Assembly: GCA_946495675.1 (NCBI GenBank)
Contig: CAMMDQ010000001.1
Location: 62,001-126,000 of the forward strand
Direction: 5' to 3'
DNA: 64,000 nucleotides
From: an uncultured Bacillota bacterium
GTDB lineage: Bacteria; Bacillota; Clostridia; Christensenellales; UBA1242
The position numbers were made by a program, and so were the translations under genes. Shown piece by piece: positions 19,956 to 29,614 of the stretch (position 1 is the stretch's first letter; the number at the start of each line of letters is the position of its first letter). The notes under the pieces are model-generated. The model was not told where the DNA came from. It worked only from the letters and a program-made list of their open reading frames with translations, and did no database searches.

Positions 19956-20990
19956 ATGGGAATTTTAAAAAACATAGAATGGACAGACACATGCAGTGAT
20001 CTTATCATTTGGAAATATCCAATTTCAAAGGACCATGTCAATAAAGGTTCTGCATTGACTGTGCGAGAAAGTCAGGTTGCAATTTTTGTTGATAAGGGCA
20101 GGCTTGCTGATGTTTTTCTGCCAGGTTTTTACAAACTTGACACAAACAATATGCCAATTTTGACAAAACTTATGTCGTGGAAATATGGTTTTGAAACACC
20201 TTTCAAATCAGACATTTATTTTGTCAATACAAAGCAGTTTACCAATCAAAAATGGGGAACAGCAAATCCAATCATTGTTCGAGACAAAGATTATGGTGCT
20301 GTGCGAATTCGTGGATATGGCAATTATGCATTCAAGGTTGATGATGCCTACGAGTTTATGAAAAATATAAGCGGAACACTTTCTAGTTTTTCGGCTTCAC
20401 AAATCACTGATTATCTTCGCAGCATGGTTTTAAGCGGCATTTCAGATGCGATTGGAGAAAGCAGAATTTCAGTTCTTGATATGGCTGCAAACTTGCAAGA
20501 ACTTTCAAAAATGGTAGAAGGCAAGGTTGCTGAAGAATTCAAAGAAATTGGCATCAAACTGACAAACTTTGTGTTTGAAAGTTTTTCTCTTCCAGAAGAG
20601 CTTGAAAAAGCGCTTGACAAAAATACTAGTCTTGGAATGCTTCGTGGGAACATCGATGTTTACACTCAAGTTGAAACACTTGAAGCTATGAAAGAGGCTG
20701 CAAAAAATCCAGGTCAGGCTGGCGGAACGATGGGGGCTGGCATGGGACTTGGTATGGGTATGGGTCTTGGCAATATTTTTGCAAACAACATGCAAAACAT
20801 GGCTAATAATCAAAAAGCTGCACAGAACACTTCTGGCAAGCTTTGCCCAAGTTGCAATGCACATGTCTCAGCCAGAGCAAAATTTTGTCCAGAATGCGGA
20901 CAAAGATTGGCAACAACTTGTCCAGACTGTGGAACAGAAGTGAAACCAAATGCAAAATTTTGTCCAGAATGTGGAAGGAAGCTTAAATAA
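19956..20990 (+). CDS. SPFH-domain (YdjI-like) protein with C-terminal zinc ribbons
   Basis: SPFH/virion-core-like N-terminus; CPSCNAHVSARAKFCPECGQ and CPDCGTEVKPNAKFCPECGR. Confidence 0.82.
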   Translation: MGILKNIEWTDTCSDLIIWKYPISKDHVNKGSALTVRESQVAIFVDKGRLADVFLPGFYKLDTNNMPILTKLMSWKYGFETPFKSDIYFVNTKQFTNQKWGTANPIIVRDKDYGAVRIRGYGNYAFKVDDAYEFMKNISGTLSSFSASQITDYLRSMVLSGISDAIGESRISVLDMAANLQELSKMVEGKVAEEFKEIGIKLTNFVFESFSLPEELEKALDKNTSLGMLRGNIDVYTQVETLEAMKEAAKNPGQAGGTMGAGMGLGMGMGLGNIFANNMQNMANNQKAAQNTSGKLCPSCNAHVSARAKFCPECGQRLATTCPDCGTEVKPNAKFCPECGRKLK

Positions 20991-22075
20991 TGGATGAACG
21001 ATTGCAAAAAAAGATTTACAATGATGAAGATTTGGCTGTTGAATCCTTTAAATGTAAAAATTGCGGCGGCGAGACGATTTATGATCCAAAACAGAAAAAA
21101 TTGAGGTGCCTCTATTGCGACAGTCTTTTTGACATTGAAAATGTTTCAACTGCAAAAGAGCGTGATTTGCAAGAACTTTTGTCAAATGGGCAGATTTGGA
21201 AAGATGCCGATGTTTACCAGTGTCAAAGTTGTGGGGCAAAAGAGATTTTGCAGGCAGGCGAAATTTCAGTTGTTTGTCCGTTTTGCGGCACAAATAGCGT
21301 TGTTAAAACGGAAGAAATCCCAGGGTTAAAACCGCAGGGGGTTTCACCTTTTAAGTTCGATAAGAAGCAGGCAGCAACATTAGCAGAAAAATGGGCTAGA
21401 AAAAAATTTTATGCTCCTCGCAAGTTTAAAAAGAGTGTCAAAGCCGAAAAACTGCACGGGGTTTACAACCCAGTCTTTACATTTGATGCAAAAACGGACA
21501 GTCTTTACTCCGGCAGACTAGGCAAGACTTATTACATTACCAAATATCAAGATGGAAAACCTTATACCGTAAGCAAAACTCGTTATTTTAACATCAAAGG
21601 ATCGACTAAAGTTGATTTTGATGACATGCTTGTTCAAGCTTCTTCTAGCATGCCAATGAGCATTATAAAAAGCTTGGAACCTTTCACAACCAAAGAAGTT
21701 CCAGCTTTTCAAGAAGAATATTTGAGAGGGTATAGTGCTAGCACTTATAACAAAGAGGGTTCGCAGTGCTGGGAAGAATGTATGCAAATGATGAAAAACA
21801 GCATTGAAAGAAAAATTTTGAGTCAATATGACTATAATGTCAAAGTTAATTTGAATGTTCAAACAAAGTTTGCGGGTAAACAATATAAGTATATTCTTGT
21901 TCCAGTTTATGTAGGGCATTATACTTACAGAAAAAAGCTTTACAATTTTTATATCAATGGGCAGACAGGCAGGATGGCTGGCAAAACGCCTGTTTCACCT
22001 GTCAAGGTTGGTTTTACAATTTTTGTTATTCTTGCAATCATTGTGGGTTTGATATTCTTGCTTTATGGAGGTTGA
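20990..22075 (+). CDS. Zinc-ribbon membrane protein (YdjG-like)
   Basis: CKNCGGETIYDPKQKKLRCLYCDSLFDIE; C-terminal TM; start overlaps the SPFH stop (TAATG). Confidence 0.7.
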   Translation: MDERLQKKIYNDEDLAVESFKCKNCGGETIYDPKQKKLRCLYCDSLFDIENVSTAKERDLQELLSNGQIWKDADVYQCQSCGAKEILQAGEISVVCPFCGTNSVVKTEEIPGLKPQGVSPFKFDKKQAATLAEKWARKKFYAPRKFKKSVKAEKLHGVYNPVFTFDAKTDSLYSGRLGKTYYITKYQDGKPYTVSKTRYFNIKGSTKVDFDDMLVQASSSMPMSIIKSLEPFTTKEVPAFQEEYLRGYSASTYNKEGSQCWEECMQMMKNSIERKILSQYDYNVKVNLNVQTKFAGKQYKYILVPVYVGHYTYRKKLYNFYINGQTGRMAGKTPVSPVKVGFTIFVILAIIVGLIFLLYGG

Positions 22076-22076
22076 T

Positions 22077-22487
22077 ATGTCCTGGAGTGAAATTGCGTTT
22101 ATATGCACAGCTGCTGTTTTGCTTATTGTGGTGGTGTGTTTTGTAATATATACAAAAAAACACAAAAATGAGAGAGAGCATGCAGATAAAGTGGATGTTA
22201 TAGATGGGGTGCGTTACACAAAAAATGCCCAAGTGCTTGACGAAGGCGGACGACCTATGGTAAGCTTAAAACAGGGAGATATTTTGCTGGAGCGTGGAAA
22301 GGTCTACACGGTTGGCAAAGGAAATCTTTTTGCAGGCAAATATACCGCTTTGTCTGGCGAAGAAAATTGTTTATCGTTTAATCTGCGTTTGGGCGGGTTG
22401 GTAAAAGAATACAAACACGGCTCTGTGGTCGTGCTTAGTGAAGGCGACAAAATATCTGCAGTTTCATGCAATGTCGTTTTAAGATAA
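22077..22487 (+). CDS. Hypothetical single-TM protein
   Basis: N-terminal TM then soluble domain; start trimmed. Confidence 0.65.
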   Translation: MSWSEIAFICTAAVLLIVVVCFVIYTKKHKNEREHADKVDVIDGVRYTKNAQVLDEGGRPMVSLKQGDILLERGKVYTVGKGNLFAGKYTALSGEENCLSFNLRLGGLVKEYKHGSVVVLSEGDKISAVSCNVVLR

Positions 22488-22499
22488 AAGGGGGAATGT

Positions 22500-22940
22500 A
22501 TGAGTAGAAATTTGATTTATAAACTTCTTGGAGCACTTGTAGTGGTTGCAGCTGCTGTTTTATGGATTCTGTCACTGACAGTGCCTGAGACTTTTGGCTT
22601 CTTTTCACTTGCGTGGGCTGGGGTGCTGCTTTGCGGTGGAATTGGTGTCATCTTTCTGTTAAACGGAATATTTCAAAAGAATATTACCACCATTAAAAAA
22701 CTAAAAATTTGGTTTGGAGTGGCTCTTCTTGTTTGTGCCGTTTTATGTCTGGTCAGTGCAATCACAATTCCTGAAAATCTTGTCATCCCAATCATAGCGG
22801 TGATTGTTGCGGTTGGTTTTATGATAACAATTCTGGCAACAGCTGGCAAAAAATGGGACGAAGGCGACAATCATAAGGTTGGCTATAAAAACTATTTTGA
22901 AAGAAAAAAAGAAGAAGAGAAACAAAACGAAGAAAAATAA
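22500..22940 (+). CDS. Hypothetical multi-TM protein
   Basis: Four predicted hydrophobic segments; SD AAGGGGG. Confidence 0.65.
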   Translation: MSRNLIYKLLGALVVVAAAVLWILSLTVPETFGFFSLAWAGVLLCGGIGVIFLLNGIFQKNITTIKKLKIWFGVALLVCAVLCLVSAITIPENLVIPIIAVIVAVGFMITILATAGKKWDEGDNHKVGYKNYFERKKEEEKQNEEK

Positions 22941-22999
22941 TAGGCATCAATATTGACAATGACTATAAATTGAAGTATAATGAATTCGGAGGCAAAGCA

Positions 23000-23419
23000 A
23001 TGGCGGATAATTATAAGAAAAATAATACAGATGATAAAATAGAGAATCCTTCTGCTAAAGACAAGATAAAAAGCATAATGAAGGATATAAAATTTGGACT
23101 TATAAAAGCGAAACAAAGCAGAACCCTTGTCTTTTTGGGAGTGGCTGCTGTTGTAGGAATGGGAGGAGTGTTCACTGCTTGCATGGGTCATCCTATTTTG
23201 GCAGTATTAGGTGTTGCAGGAGCTTCGCCAATTTTACTATCCGGCATAGGAGCGACATTGGAAGACGACAAAAACATCAATAAACCAGTGAGCATGGGCG
23301 ATAGCGACATTAAACGAGATACGCAAAAAAAGACAGAAACTACTATACAGCATAGTAAACACATGGAGAAGAGCGGGGAAGCTCTTAAACACGATGTCGA
23401 CGCAAGCTATAAATGTTGA
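23000..23419 (+). CDS. Hypothetical membrane protein
   Basis: MADNYKKNNTDDK..., two hydrophobic segments. Confidence 0.55.
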   Translation: MADNYKKNNTDDKIENPSAKDKIKSIMKDIKFGLIKAKQSRTLVFLGVAAVVGMGGVFTACMGHPILAVLGVAGASPILLSGIGATLEDDKNINKPVSMGDSDIKRDTQKKTETTIQHSKHMEKSGEALKHDVDASYKC

Positions 23420-23554
23420 TTTTTTATATATAATTTTTTGTAAATTTAGCTTTTTAATTTAAAGAAATTAGTGATAAAAAGGCAAAAGATGAAACTTAAA
23501 AAAATAATCAAATTGGTTAAATGGATTGAAAAAACGGAGATAAGGCTCCGTTTT

Positions 23555-24265
23555 TTAGTTTTTGGTTAGTGCATTTATCAAAGCTAAAATGGTGGTGACT
23601 GCGGTTGTGCAACGCAAAATCCTAGTTCCAAGTGTGATTGAGTGAACTCTTTCTTTTAAAATAGCTTGAATTTCTTTTTCGGAAAATCCACCCTCATTGC
23701 CGACAATAACTGCAATTTTTGTTGCATTTTGTATGTTTTTTACATCAAATATTGTTTTAAACTTTTCCTTTTCGTTTGCAAAGATTACAAAATCAAAATT
23801 TTCAAACATTTTGGATAACTGAGAAAATTTGATAAGAGGCAAGTTTATCATAAGTTTTGAACGCCCACATTGCTTGCTTGCGGACAAAATTTGAGACTTT
23901 ATTCTTTCGTCGTTTATTCTGCTGGAGTTTGAAAAATCGGAAATGAAAAGTTGAAGTGTGCTTACACCAAGTTCGACAGCTTTTGCAACAATTTCATCTA
24001 GATATTCTTTTTTTGGTAATGCTTGAAAAAGGGTTATATCTTTATTCGGAAGAGCAGAGCATTTTTCAATTTTTTCAATTTTTGCTTTGCAAATTCTTTT
24101 GTCAAGGCTTTCAATTTGACAATAATATTCATTTTCATCATCACAGATGCAGATAATCTTATCGCCCACTTTTTGTCGCATAACTTTTGACAGATGTGCT
24201 AATTCATCATTATCGATTATAACAAATTGGCCTTCTTTTTTCCCAAAAAATCGTCTCATAATCAC
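23555..24265 (-). CDS. rsmE: 16S rRNA m3U1498 methyltransferase RsmE
   Basis: IAVIVGNEGGFSEKE, LGTRILRCTTAVTTILALI. Confidence 0.93.
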   Translation of the reverse strand: MIMRRFFGKKEGQFVIIDNDELAHLSKVMRQKVGDKIICICDDENEYYCQIESLDKRICKAKIEKIEKCSALPNKDITLFQALPKKEYLDEIVAKAVELGVSTLQLFISDFSNSSRINDERIKSQILSASKQCGRSKLMINLPLIKFSQLSKMFENFDFVIFANEKEKFKTIFDVKNIQNATKIAVIVGNEGGFSEKEIQAILKERVHSITLGTRILRCTTAVTTILALINALTKN

Positions 24266-24374
24266 TCCTTTTAAATTATTATAGCAAAATACTGTAACTT
24301 TTCAATGATTTATTTCGCAATTTTAAAATTTTGTGTTATAATCGTATCAGAAAAATTAGTTTTGAGGTTGCAAA

Positions 24375-25040
24375 GTGGCAAAATATAACGAGAAAAATTT
24401 TTATGTTGATGAGCATATGCGTAACAATAAAATTGAGGATTTTTTGAACGAAGGCGAACAGATTTTGTGGGGTGCTAAGCCAAAAAAATCAGCTTTTATC
24501 TGGTCAAAGATCCTAAATATGCTGCCTTTTGCTTTAATTTGGATTCTTTTTGATGGATTTTTTATTGGGATGTTGGTTGTAAATGATGTTTTTTCAAATA
24601 TTCCAATTGCTTTAACAATATTTATCATTTTATTCTTTATCGCGCATTTGACGCCTTTTTGGATATGGCTTAGCAATGTTATCACAGCAACAGCTCAACA
24701 TAAGAATATTGAATATGCATTTACCGACAAGCGCATCATCATCCGCACAGGCATTATCGTTGATATACAAAATATCTTTTATATGGATATGCAAGGTGTT
24801 AATTTAAAGGTTGGGCTTATTGATAGAATGCTGAAAGTTGGCGATATTTACATTACAACAAAACTCAATACAATAGTTTTGTGGGACATTGAAAATCCAT
24901 ACATGATCGTCAATAAATTACAAAAGATTTCCAATGATATAAAAATTGATATGTATTTTCCAAATGCACTTCGTCCAGAAGAAAATGAAGGGTTCGAAAC
25001 AAAATATGTGGGCATAAAGGACAAGAAAAATAAAAAATGA
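24375..25040 (+). CDS. Bacterial PH-domain membrane protein
   Basis: YAFTDKRIIIRTGIIVDIQNIFYMDMQGVNLKVGLIDR. Confidence 0.75.
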   Translation: MAKYNEKNFYVDEHMRNNKIEDFLNEGEQILWGAKPKKSAFIWSKILNMLPFALIWILFDGFFIGMLVVNDVFSNIPIALTIFIILFFIAHLTPFWIWLSNVITATAQHKNIEYAFTDKRIIIRTGIIVDIQNIFYMDMQGVNLKVGLIDRMLKVGDIYITTKLNTIVLWDIENPYMIVNKLQKISNDIKIDMYFPNALRPEENEGFETKYVGIKDKKNKK

Positions 25041-25337
25041 GAGGGGATTTGAGGAAGCTTCTTTACAAGTTTGCAAAAGTTGTAATATAATTTCTCAAAT
25101 CTTCAGCACCTTTTATAGAATGCAGACGATGTTCTCTGGAAGAAATAGCTTAAATTTTTAAAACATAAATTTTATTAAAATTGTTTGCAAAAGCATCTGC
25201 CATAAAACCTACGGCAAAATGAGATTTTTTTGACTACTCTTTGACATGTGGCGGACTAGGAATTCTAAAAATTGGTATCTTTCAAAGAATATTTCGCCAT
25301 ATTTTCTTCTAAAAATTAATATTTTTAAGCTTTTAAT

Positions 25338-25413
25338 GGCCTCGTAGTAAAACAGGATATTACGGTCCCCTCCTAAGGGATTGTTCTGGGTTCGAGTCCC
25401 GGCGGGGTCACCA
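25338..25413 (+). tRNA. tRNA-Arg (anticodon CCT), CCA encoded
   Basis: Cloverleaf: GGCCTCG/CGGGGTC acceptor, CTCCTAA anticodon loop, CTGGG-TTCGAGT-CCCGG T arm. Confidence 0.92.
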
Positions 25414-25442
25414 AATATTAATAAGAAGGTTGTGAGTGAGAA

Positions 25443-25985
25443 ATGAAAGTTTATATTATGCGTCATGGGCAGACCGTTTGGAATGCCAAAGGAATTATTC
25501 AAGGGCGAAGGCAGGGCAGGCTTAGCAAAAAAGGAATTAGTCAGGTTGAGGAGCAGGCAAAAAAATTTCAAAATGTTAATTTTGATTTAATTTTTACTTC
25601 TCCTCTTATGCGAACTGTGCAAACCACTAATATTATTAATAAATTTCATTCTTGCAAGGTTATACGAGATGATCGTCTCCTTGAAGTTGACAAAGGGATT
25701 TTGGCAGGACAAAGAAAAAAACGTTTGCCTGCAAAAGTTTATGCCGAAAGATATATTTATCCTGAAAAATATGGATGCGAGAAGCCTGAAGATGTCTGCG
25801 AGCGAGTGCGTGATTTTGTAAAATTTTTAAAAGAAAATTTTTCAAATAAAACAGTTTTAGTTGTAACACATGGAGCTATTGCAGATTTGATGGCAAATCT
25901 TTTTAAACATGGAAGCATTGATGAAAGCGATTTTTGCAAGGGTTGGACATTTAAAAACGCAGAAATTCGTTTTTTTGAAATATAA
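25443..25985 (+). CDS. Histidine phosphatase (phosphoglycerate mutase-like)
   Basis: MKVYIMRHGQTVWNAKGIIQGR; VVTHGAI. Confidence 0.92.
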   Translation: MKVYIMRHGQTVWNAKGIIQGRRQGRLSKKGISQVEEQAKKFQNVNFDLIFTSPLMRTVQTTNIINKFHSCKVIRDDRLLEVDKGILAGQRKKRLPAKVYAERYIYPEKYGCEKPEDVCERVRDFVKFLKENFSNKTVLVVTHGAIADLMANLFKHGSIDESDFCKGWTFKNAEIRFFEI

Positions 25986-26045
25986 ATTTCAAATGCTTGC
26001 AAGCAACAAAAAAGCAGGAAGTTAGCTTCCTGTTTTTTATCGTTT

Positions 26046-26753
26046 TTACTCAACGTTTACCACTTCTTGGCAGGCGGGGATGCTAAGTTTGGTGTTAAAA
26101 CGGTTTAGAATTTCATCTGGCACATGTACGCTATATATTAGCTTTTGAGGGAACATTTTTTTTAATTGCAAAATTTCTTCAACGCATAAATGGCTATTGT
26201 TCTTTTTAAGAGAAGAGCTGTCTGCAAAAAGGATGTCGCTTTTTTTAACAAGTTCCAAAAGGCCGTCACACCAGCAAGTATCACCGGTAAAACCGACAGT
26301 TTTAGAGCAATCTGTTTTTTGTAAACGATAACCTAAAGCTGGGGAGCAAGAATGTTTCATTTCAAAAACATCTATTTGATAATTTTCAAATTTTATGGTT
26401 TGATTTGGCTTGACTTCTATTATATTTAAAAACTTAGATATATATTTTTTTGAATAATCATGTTCAAAAATTTTAAATAGAGTTTTTAATTTTTTAAAAA
26501 GATTTTTTGGACCGATGACGGTCATCGATTTGTTATGTTTTTTACAAATGTCAAGCATAATGTGCAAATCTGCAAAATGATCAGAATGGAAATGCGAAAT
26601 TATTATAAGTTTGATTTTTGAAAAATCTACATTATCCCACATAAATTTGGTGCAGGATTGTGGTGTATCAAATATAATTTTGTCGTCTATTACAAAATTT
26701 GTGTTTGGTCGTGAGAACCATGTGTTTGAATTACCAATAATTTTTATTTTCAT
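26046..26753 (-). CDS. MBL-fold metal-dependent hydrolase
   Basis: ISHFHSDHFADL, VGFTGDTCWCDG. Confidence 0.85.
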   Translation of the reverse strand: MKIKIIGNSNTWFSRPNTNFVIDDKIIFDTPQSCTKFMWDNVDFSKIKLIIISHFHSDHFADLHIMLDICKKHNKSMTVIGPKNLFKKLKTLFKIFEHDYSKKYISKFLNIIEVKPNQTIKFENYQIDVFEMKHSCSPALGYRLQKTDCSKTVGFTGDTCWCDGLLELVKKSDILFADSSSLKKNNSHLCVEEILQLKKMFPQKLIYSVHVPDEILNRFNTKLSIPACQEVVNVE

Positions 26754-28195
26754 TTAAGAGCCCTCAATCTTTTAAACAGATCTGCTAAAATTCTGCCGCT
26801 ATCTCTCATCTGTGAAACTATATATGCACGATTTTTTCCTTTTTTGTTTAAAGCAATGTGTGAGTGAACAAATTTTACGGCAACTTCTGATTCAATAAAT
26901 GGAATAGGATTTGAAAGATAATAAATTACACCACAATCGAACAAAGATTTGTATGAAATTTTGAATGCTTTTAAAGTATTTGTAAATCCTTTATACAAAA
27001 GTTTTGCAAGTTCCGAATTTTGCAAATCCAACTCTTCTTCAAGATTTTTTGCGGAAAGGTATAGAGGAGCAAAGCATGATGCGGGGAATATGGTCTTATC
27101 TTTGATTTTTTCGATAACAATTTGTGTTGCAATTGGGTCTTTCGACATGTTTGTTTCCGACTGTAAGCCAAAAGGAGTTAGCTCTCCCATAAGAGAATAG
27201 AGTTTGATTTTATCGGCTATTTCGGGAGCCTTTGTTACCGCGACCGCAAGATTTGTTGGAACTCCTATGGCAATAAAAGTTACCTTTTCATGCTTTTTGC
27301 AAATTTCAATTATTTTGTCAACACCTTCGCTATCCGGCGGGGCGCCAAGCCCCAAAAGCGCCTCTGTGCCCTTGTATATTTTTTTGACAAGATCTTCTCT
27401 GCCAGCAAGCTTTGCAAGGCGTTTTGCTTTTTTATAAGATCTTTCCACATTGTCTTTGATCACCAAATTCTTATTATTATCACTAAAGTGCGGGGCTATG
27501 GTGATTGCTTCAACAGGAGCATTTTTAAACGAAAACAGATAAGAAAGCGCAAATTCATCATCAATTTCATTTGTAACATCCGAATCTATTATGATTGGAT
27601 ATCGCTCCAGCATGGTTTTTCTGTTGTAAAGATTATAAATTTCATAATACAGATCTTCATAAGTTGTGTAATTTTTATATTTTGTAAAAGGTCTTTGCTC
27701 GGCTGAAACTTGATATATTTTTGTGTTTGGACAATTTTGTTCTGCGCTTACGCACTTTTTGTAGCTGTTGTCAATATAAACATCTATTTTGTTTTTGTTT
27801 ATCATAAAGATCTTATCGTATTGTTTTATGATCAATTTATCATACTTAAGTTCTTGTTCTTTCAGCCAGTTAGTGCTGACCGAGCGTTTTGAATATCCAT
27901 CAAAACCCCTTGCAGAAATGAGATAGATTTGGTCGCCATCCTTTTTTAAAGTCTTTGCAAGTTGAAGACCTGTGTAAACAGGTTGCAACACAGGATGTGC
28001 TTGCGGAATAGCAATGCTGTCAAAGTGATTTTTCTCTGCAGTTGACCAATCAAACATCCCGTGCCAAATTTGTTTATTTTTGCAAATTACTCCCTTTTTA
28101 CTTTTAGAATAAAGCCTGTCATAAGTTTGAGCAAGAGGTATCAGTCTGGCAGTAAATTTTGCCAAAGTATCATCAATATCAAAAGCTATTCTCAT
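26750..28195 (-). CDS. HAD nucleotidase-like / inosine-uridine nucleoside hydrolase-like fusion
   Basis: N-term MRIAFDIDDTLAKF (HAD motif I); C-term PIIIDSDVTNEIDDEFALSYL (nucleoside hydrolase motif); one 481-aa ORF. Confidence 0.8.
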   Translation of the reverse strand: MRIAFDIDDTLAKFTARLIPLAQTYDRLYSKSKKGVICKNKQIWHGMFDWSTAEKNHFDSIAIPQAHPVLQPVYTGLQLAKTLKKDGDQIYLISARGFDGYSKRSVSTNWLKEQELKYDKLIIKQYDKIFMINKNKIDVYIDNSYKKCVSAEQNCPNTKIYQVSAEQRPFTKYKNYTTYEDLYYEIYNLYNRKTMLERYPIIIDSDVTNEIDDEFALSYLFSFKNAPVEAITIAPHFSDNNKNLVIKDNVERSYKKAKRLAKLAGREDLVKKIYKGTEALLGLGAPPDSEGVDKIIEICKKHEKVTFIAIGVPTNLAVAVTKAPEIADKIKLYSLMGELTPFGLQSETNMSKDPIATQIVIEKIKDKTIFPASCFAPLYLSAKNLEEELDLQNSELAKLLYKGFTNTLKAFKISYKSLFDCGVIYYLSNPIPFIESEVAVKFVHSHIALNKKGKNRAYIVSQMRDSGRILADLFKRLRALK

Positions 28196-28325
28196 ATTGT
28201 TCTCCTCTGTTTAACAAATTAAGTATAGCAAAAATTCATTTCCAAAAACAAACAAAATTAAGAGCAAAACAAATTTTTTATTAAATTTTGTTTGCATTTT
28301 TGTGTGAGTTTTAATATAATGTGAT

Positions 28326-28459
28326 TAACCATTAAGAGTGTGCGAGGGACAGCCCCGACGACCACACAGCAACCTAGCGTTTTGCAAAGGTGCTAAAGGC
28401 TGAAGCGATGGGAATATATTGAAAAGTTTGCCATCGCAGATGCGATGGTTTTTTATTTA
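28326..28459 (+). promoter_or_regulatory. SAM-I (S-box) riboswitch with terminator
   Basis: GCGAGGGACAGCCC, CAGCAACC, AAGGTGCTAA core; GCGATGG/CCATCGC/GATGCGATGG alternative helices plus T-run, upstream of metK. Confidence 0.88.
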
Positions 28460-28471
28460 AGGAGAATGATA

Positions 28472-29551
28472 ATGAAAATTTTGACAAGTGAAAGCGTAAA
28501 CATTGGACATCCTGACAAAACATGTGATTTGATTGCAGATGCTTTTTTAGACGAGGCGTTAAGCCAAGATAAAAACAGTCAAATGGCTGTTGAATGCGCA
28601 ATAAAAAATGACAAACTTTTTGTTTATGGGGAGGCAACAACTAAGGCAAAAATTGATTACGAAAAAATTGCAAAAAATATTTTGAAACAAATTGGTTACA
28701 AGACTGATTTCAAAGTTCTCTGTGAACTAAGCCAGCAAAGTAGCGAAATAAATAATGCTGTGGTTGGCAAGAAGTTAAAGGCAAACGATCAAGGAATTGT
28801 TTTTGGCTATGCCACCAACGAAACCGAAGAGTTTATGCCTTTGCCAATCGTCATTGCACATAAATTGATGCAAGAATATGAGCAGTTTAGACAGACCCAT
28901 TCAGACTTTTTTGCTGATGCAAAAAGTCAAGTTTCGGTTGGATATGAAAAGGGCAAACCTTGCCAGATAGTTGAAGTTGTTGTAAGTGTTTCTCATAACA
29001 AAAAACTGACCCTTACCTATCTTAGAAAGATCATCAAACAGCAGGTAGTTGATAAGGTGTTGTCTGCCTACAAAGATCTTGCACAGCATACCAAATTTCT
29101 GATCAATCCGGCTGGAAAGTTTAGTATCTGGGGTTCATTTGCCGATAGTGGTTGCGTAGGAAGAAAAATTGTCGTTGACAGTTATGGTGGAGCGGCTCGA
29201 GTTGGTGGCGGCTGCTATAGCTCTAAAAATGCAACCAAGATTGACAGATCAGGAGCTTACTATGCTAGATTCGTGGCAAAGAATATTGTTGCTCATAAAT
29301 TTGCTGACAGATGTGAAATCCAAACAAGTTATGCCATAGGCAAAGAAAAACCTGTCAGTATTATGATTGAATGTTTTGGCACAAATCATATTTCAATGAA
29401 TGAAATCTATAGCTTTGTTGAAAAGAATTTTGATTTTTCAGTGCAAAACATGATTGATGAGCTTGATCTTTTAAAACCGATTTATAAATCTACAGCATGC
29501 TATGGCCATTTTGGACGAGAGGAATTTTCATGGGAAAAAATTAAAAATTAG
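28472..29551 (+). CDS. metK: S-adenosylmethionine synthetase (divergent)
   Basis: GHPDKTCDLIADAFLD, NDQGIVFGYATNE, VDSYGGAARVGGGCYSSKNATKIDRS. Confidence 0.9.
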   Translation: MKILTSESVNIGHPDKTCDLIADAFLDEALSQDKNSQMAVECAIKNDKLFVYGEATTKAKIDYEKIAKNILKQIGYKTDFKVLCELSQQSSEINNAVVGKKLKANDQGIVFGYATNETEEFMPLPIVIAHKLMQEYEQFRQTHSDFFADAKSQVSVGYEKGKPCQIVEVVVSVSHNKKLTLTYLRKIIKQQVVDKVLSAYKDLAQHTKFLINPAGKFSIWGSFADSGCVGRKIVVDSYGGAARVGGGCYSSKNATKIDRSGAYYARFVAKNIVAHKFADRCEIQTSYAIGKEKPVSIMIECFGTNHISMNEIYSFVEKNFDFSVQNMIDELDLLKPIYKSTACYGHFGREEFSWEKIKN

Positions 29552-29614
29552 GCATTTTTGACATTTTTTTCAAAAAATATTGTGAAATTTTCTATTATTT
29601 GATATAATTGCGCT

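Noticed and set aside
23520-23556. AAAACGGAGATAAGGCTCCGTTTTT inverted repeat
   Set aside because: Ordinary bidirectional terminator at a convergent gene junction
25209-25571. Minus-strand ORF containing DPAGTRTQNNPLGGDRN
   Set aside because: Runs through the antisense of tRNA-Arg; a well-known artefactual translation
26008-26042. GCAGGAAG/CTTCCTGTTTTTT inverted repeat
   Set aside because: Ordinary convergent terminator
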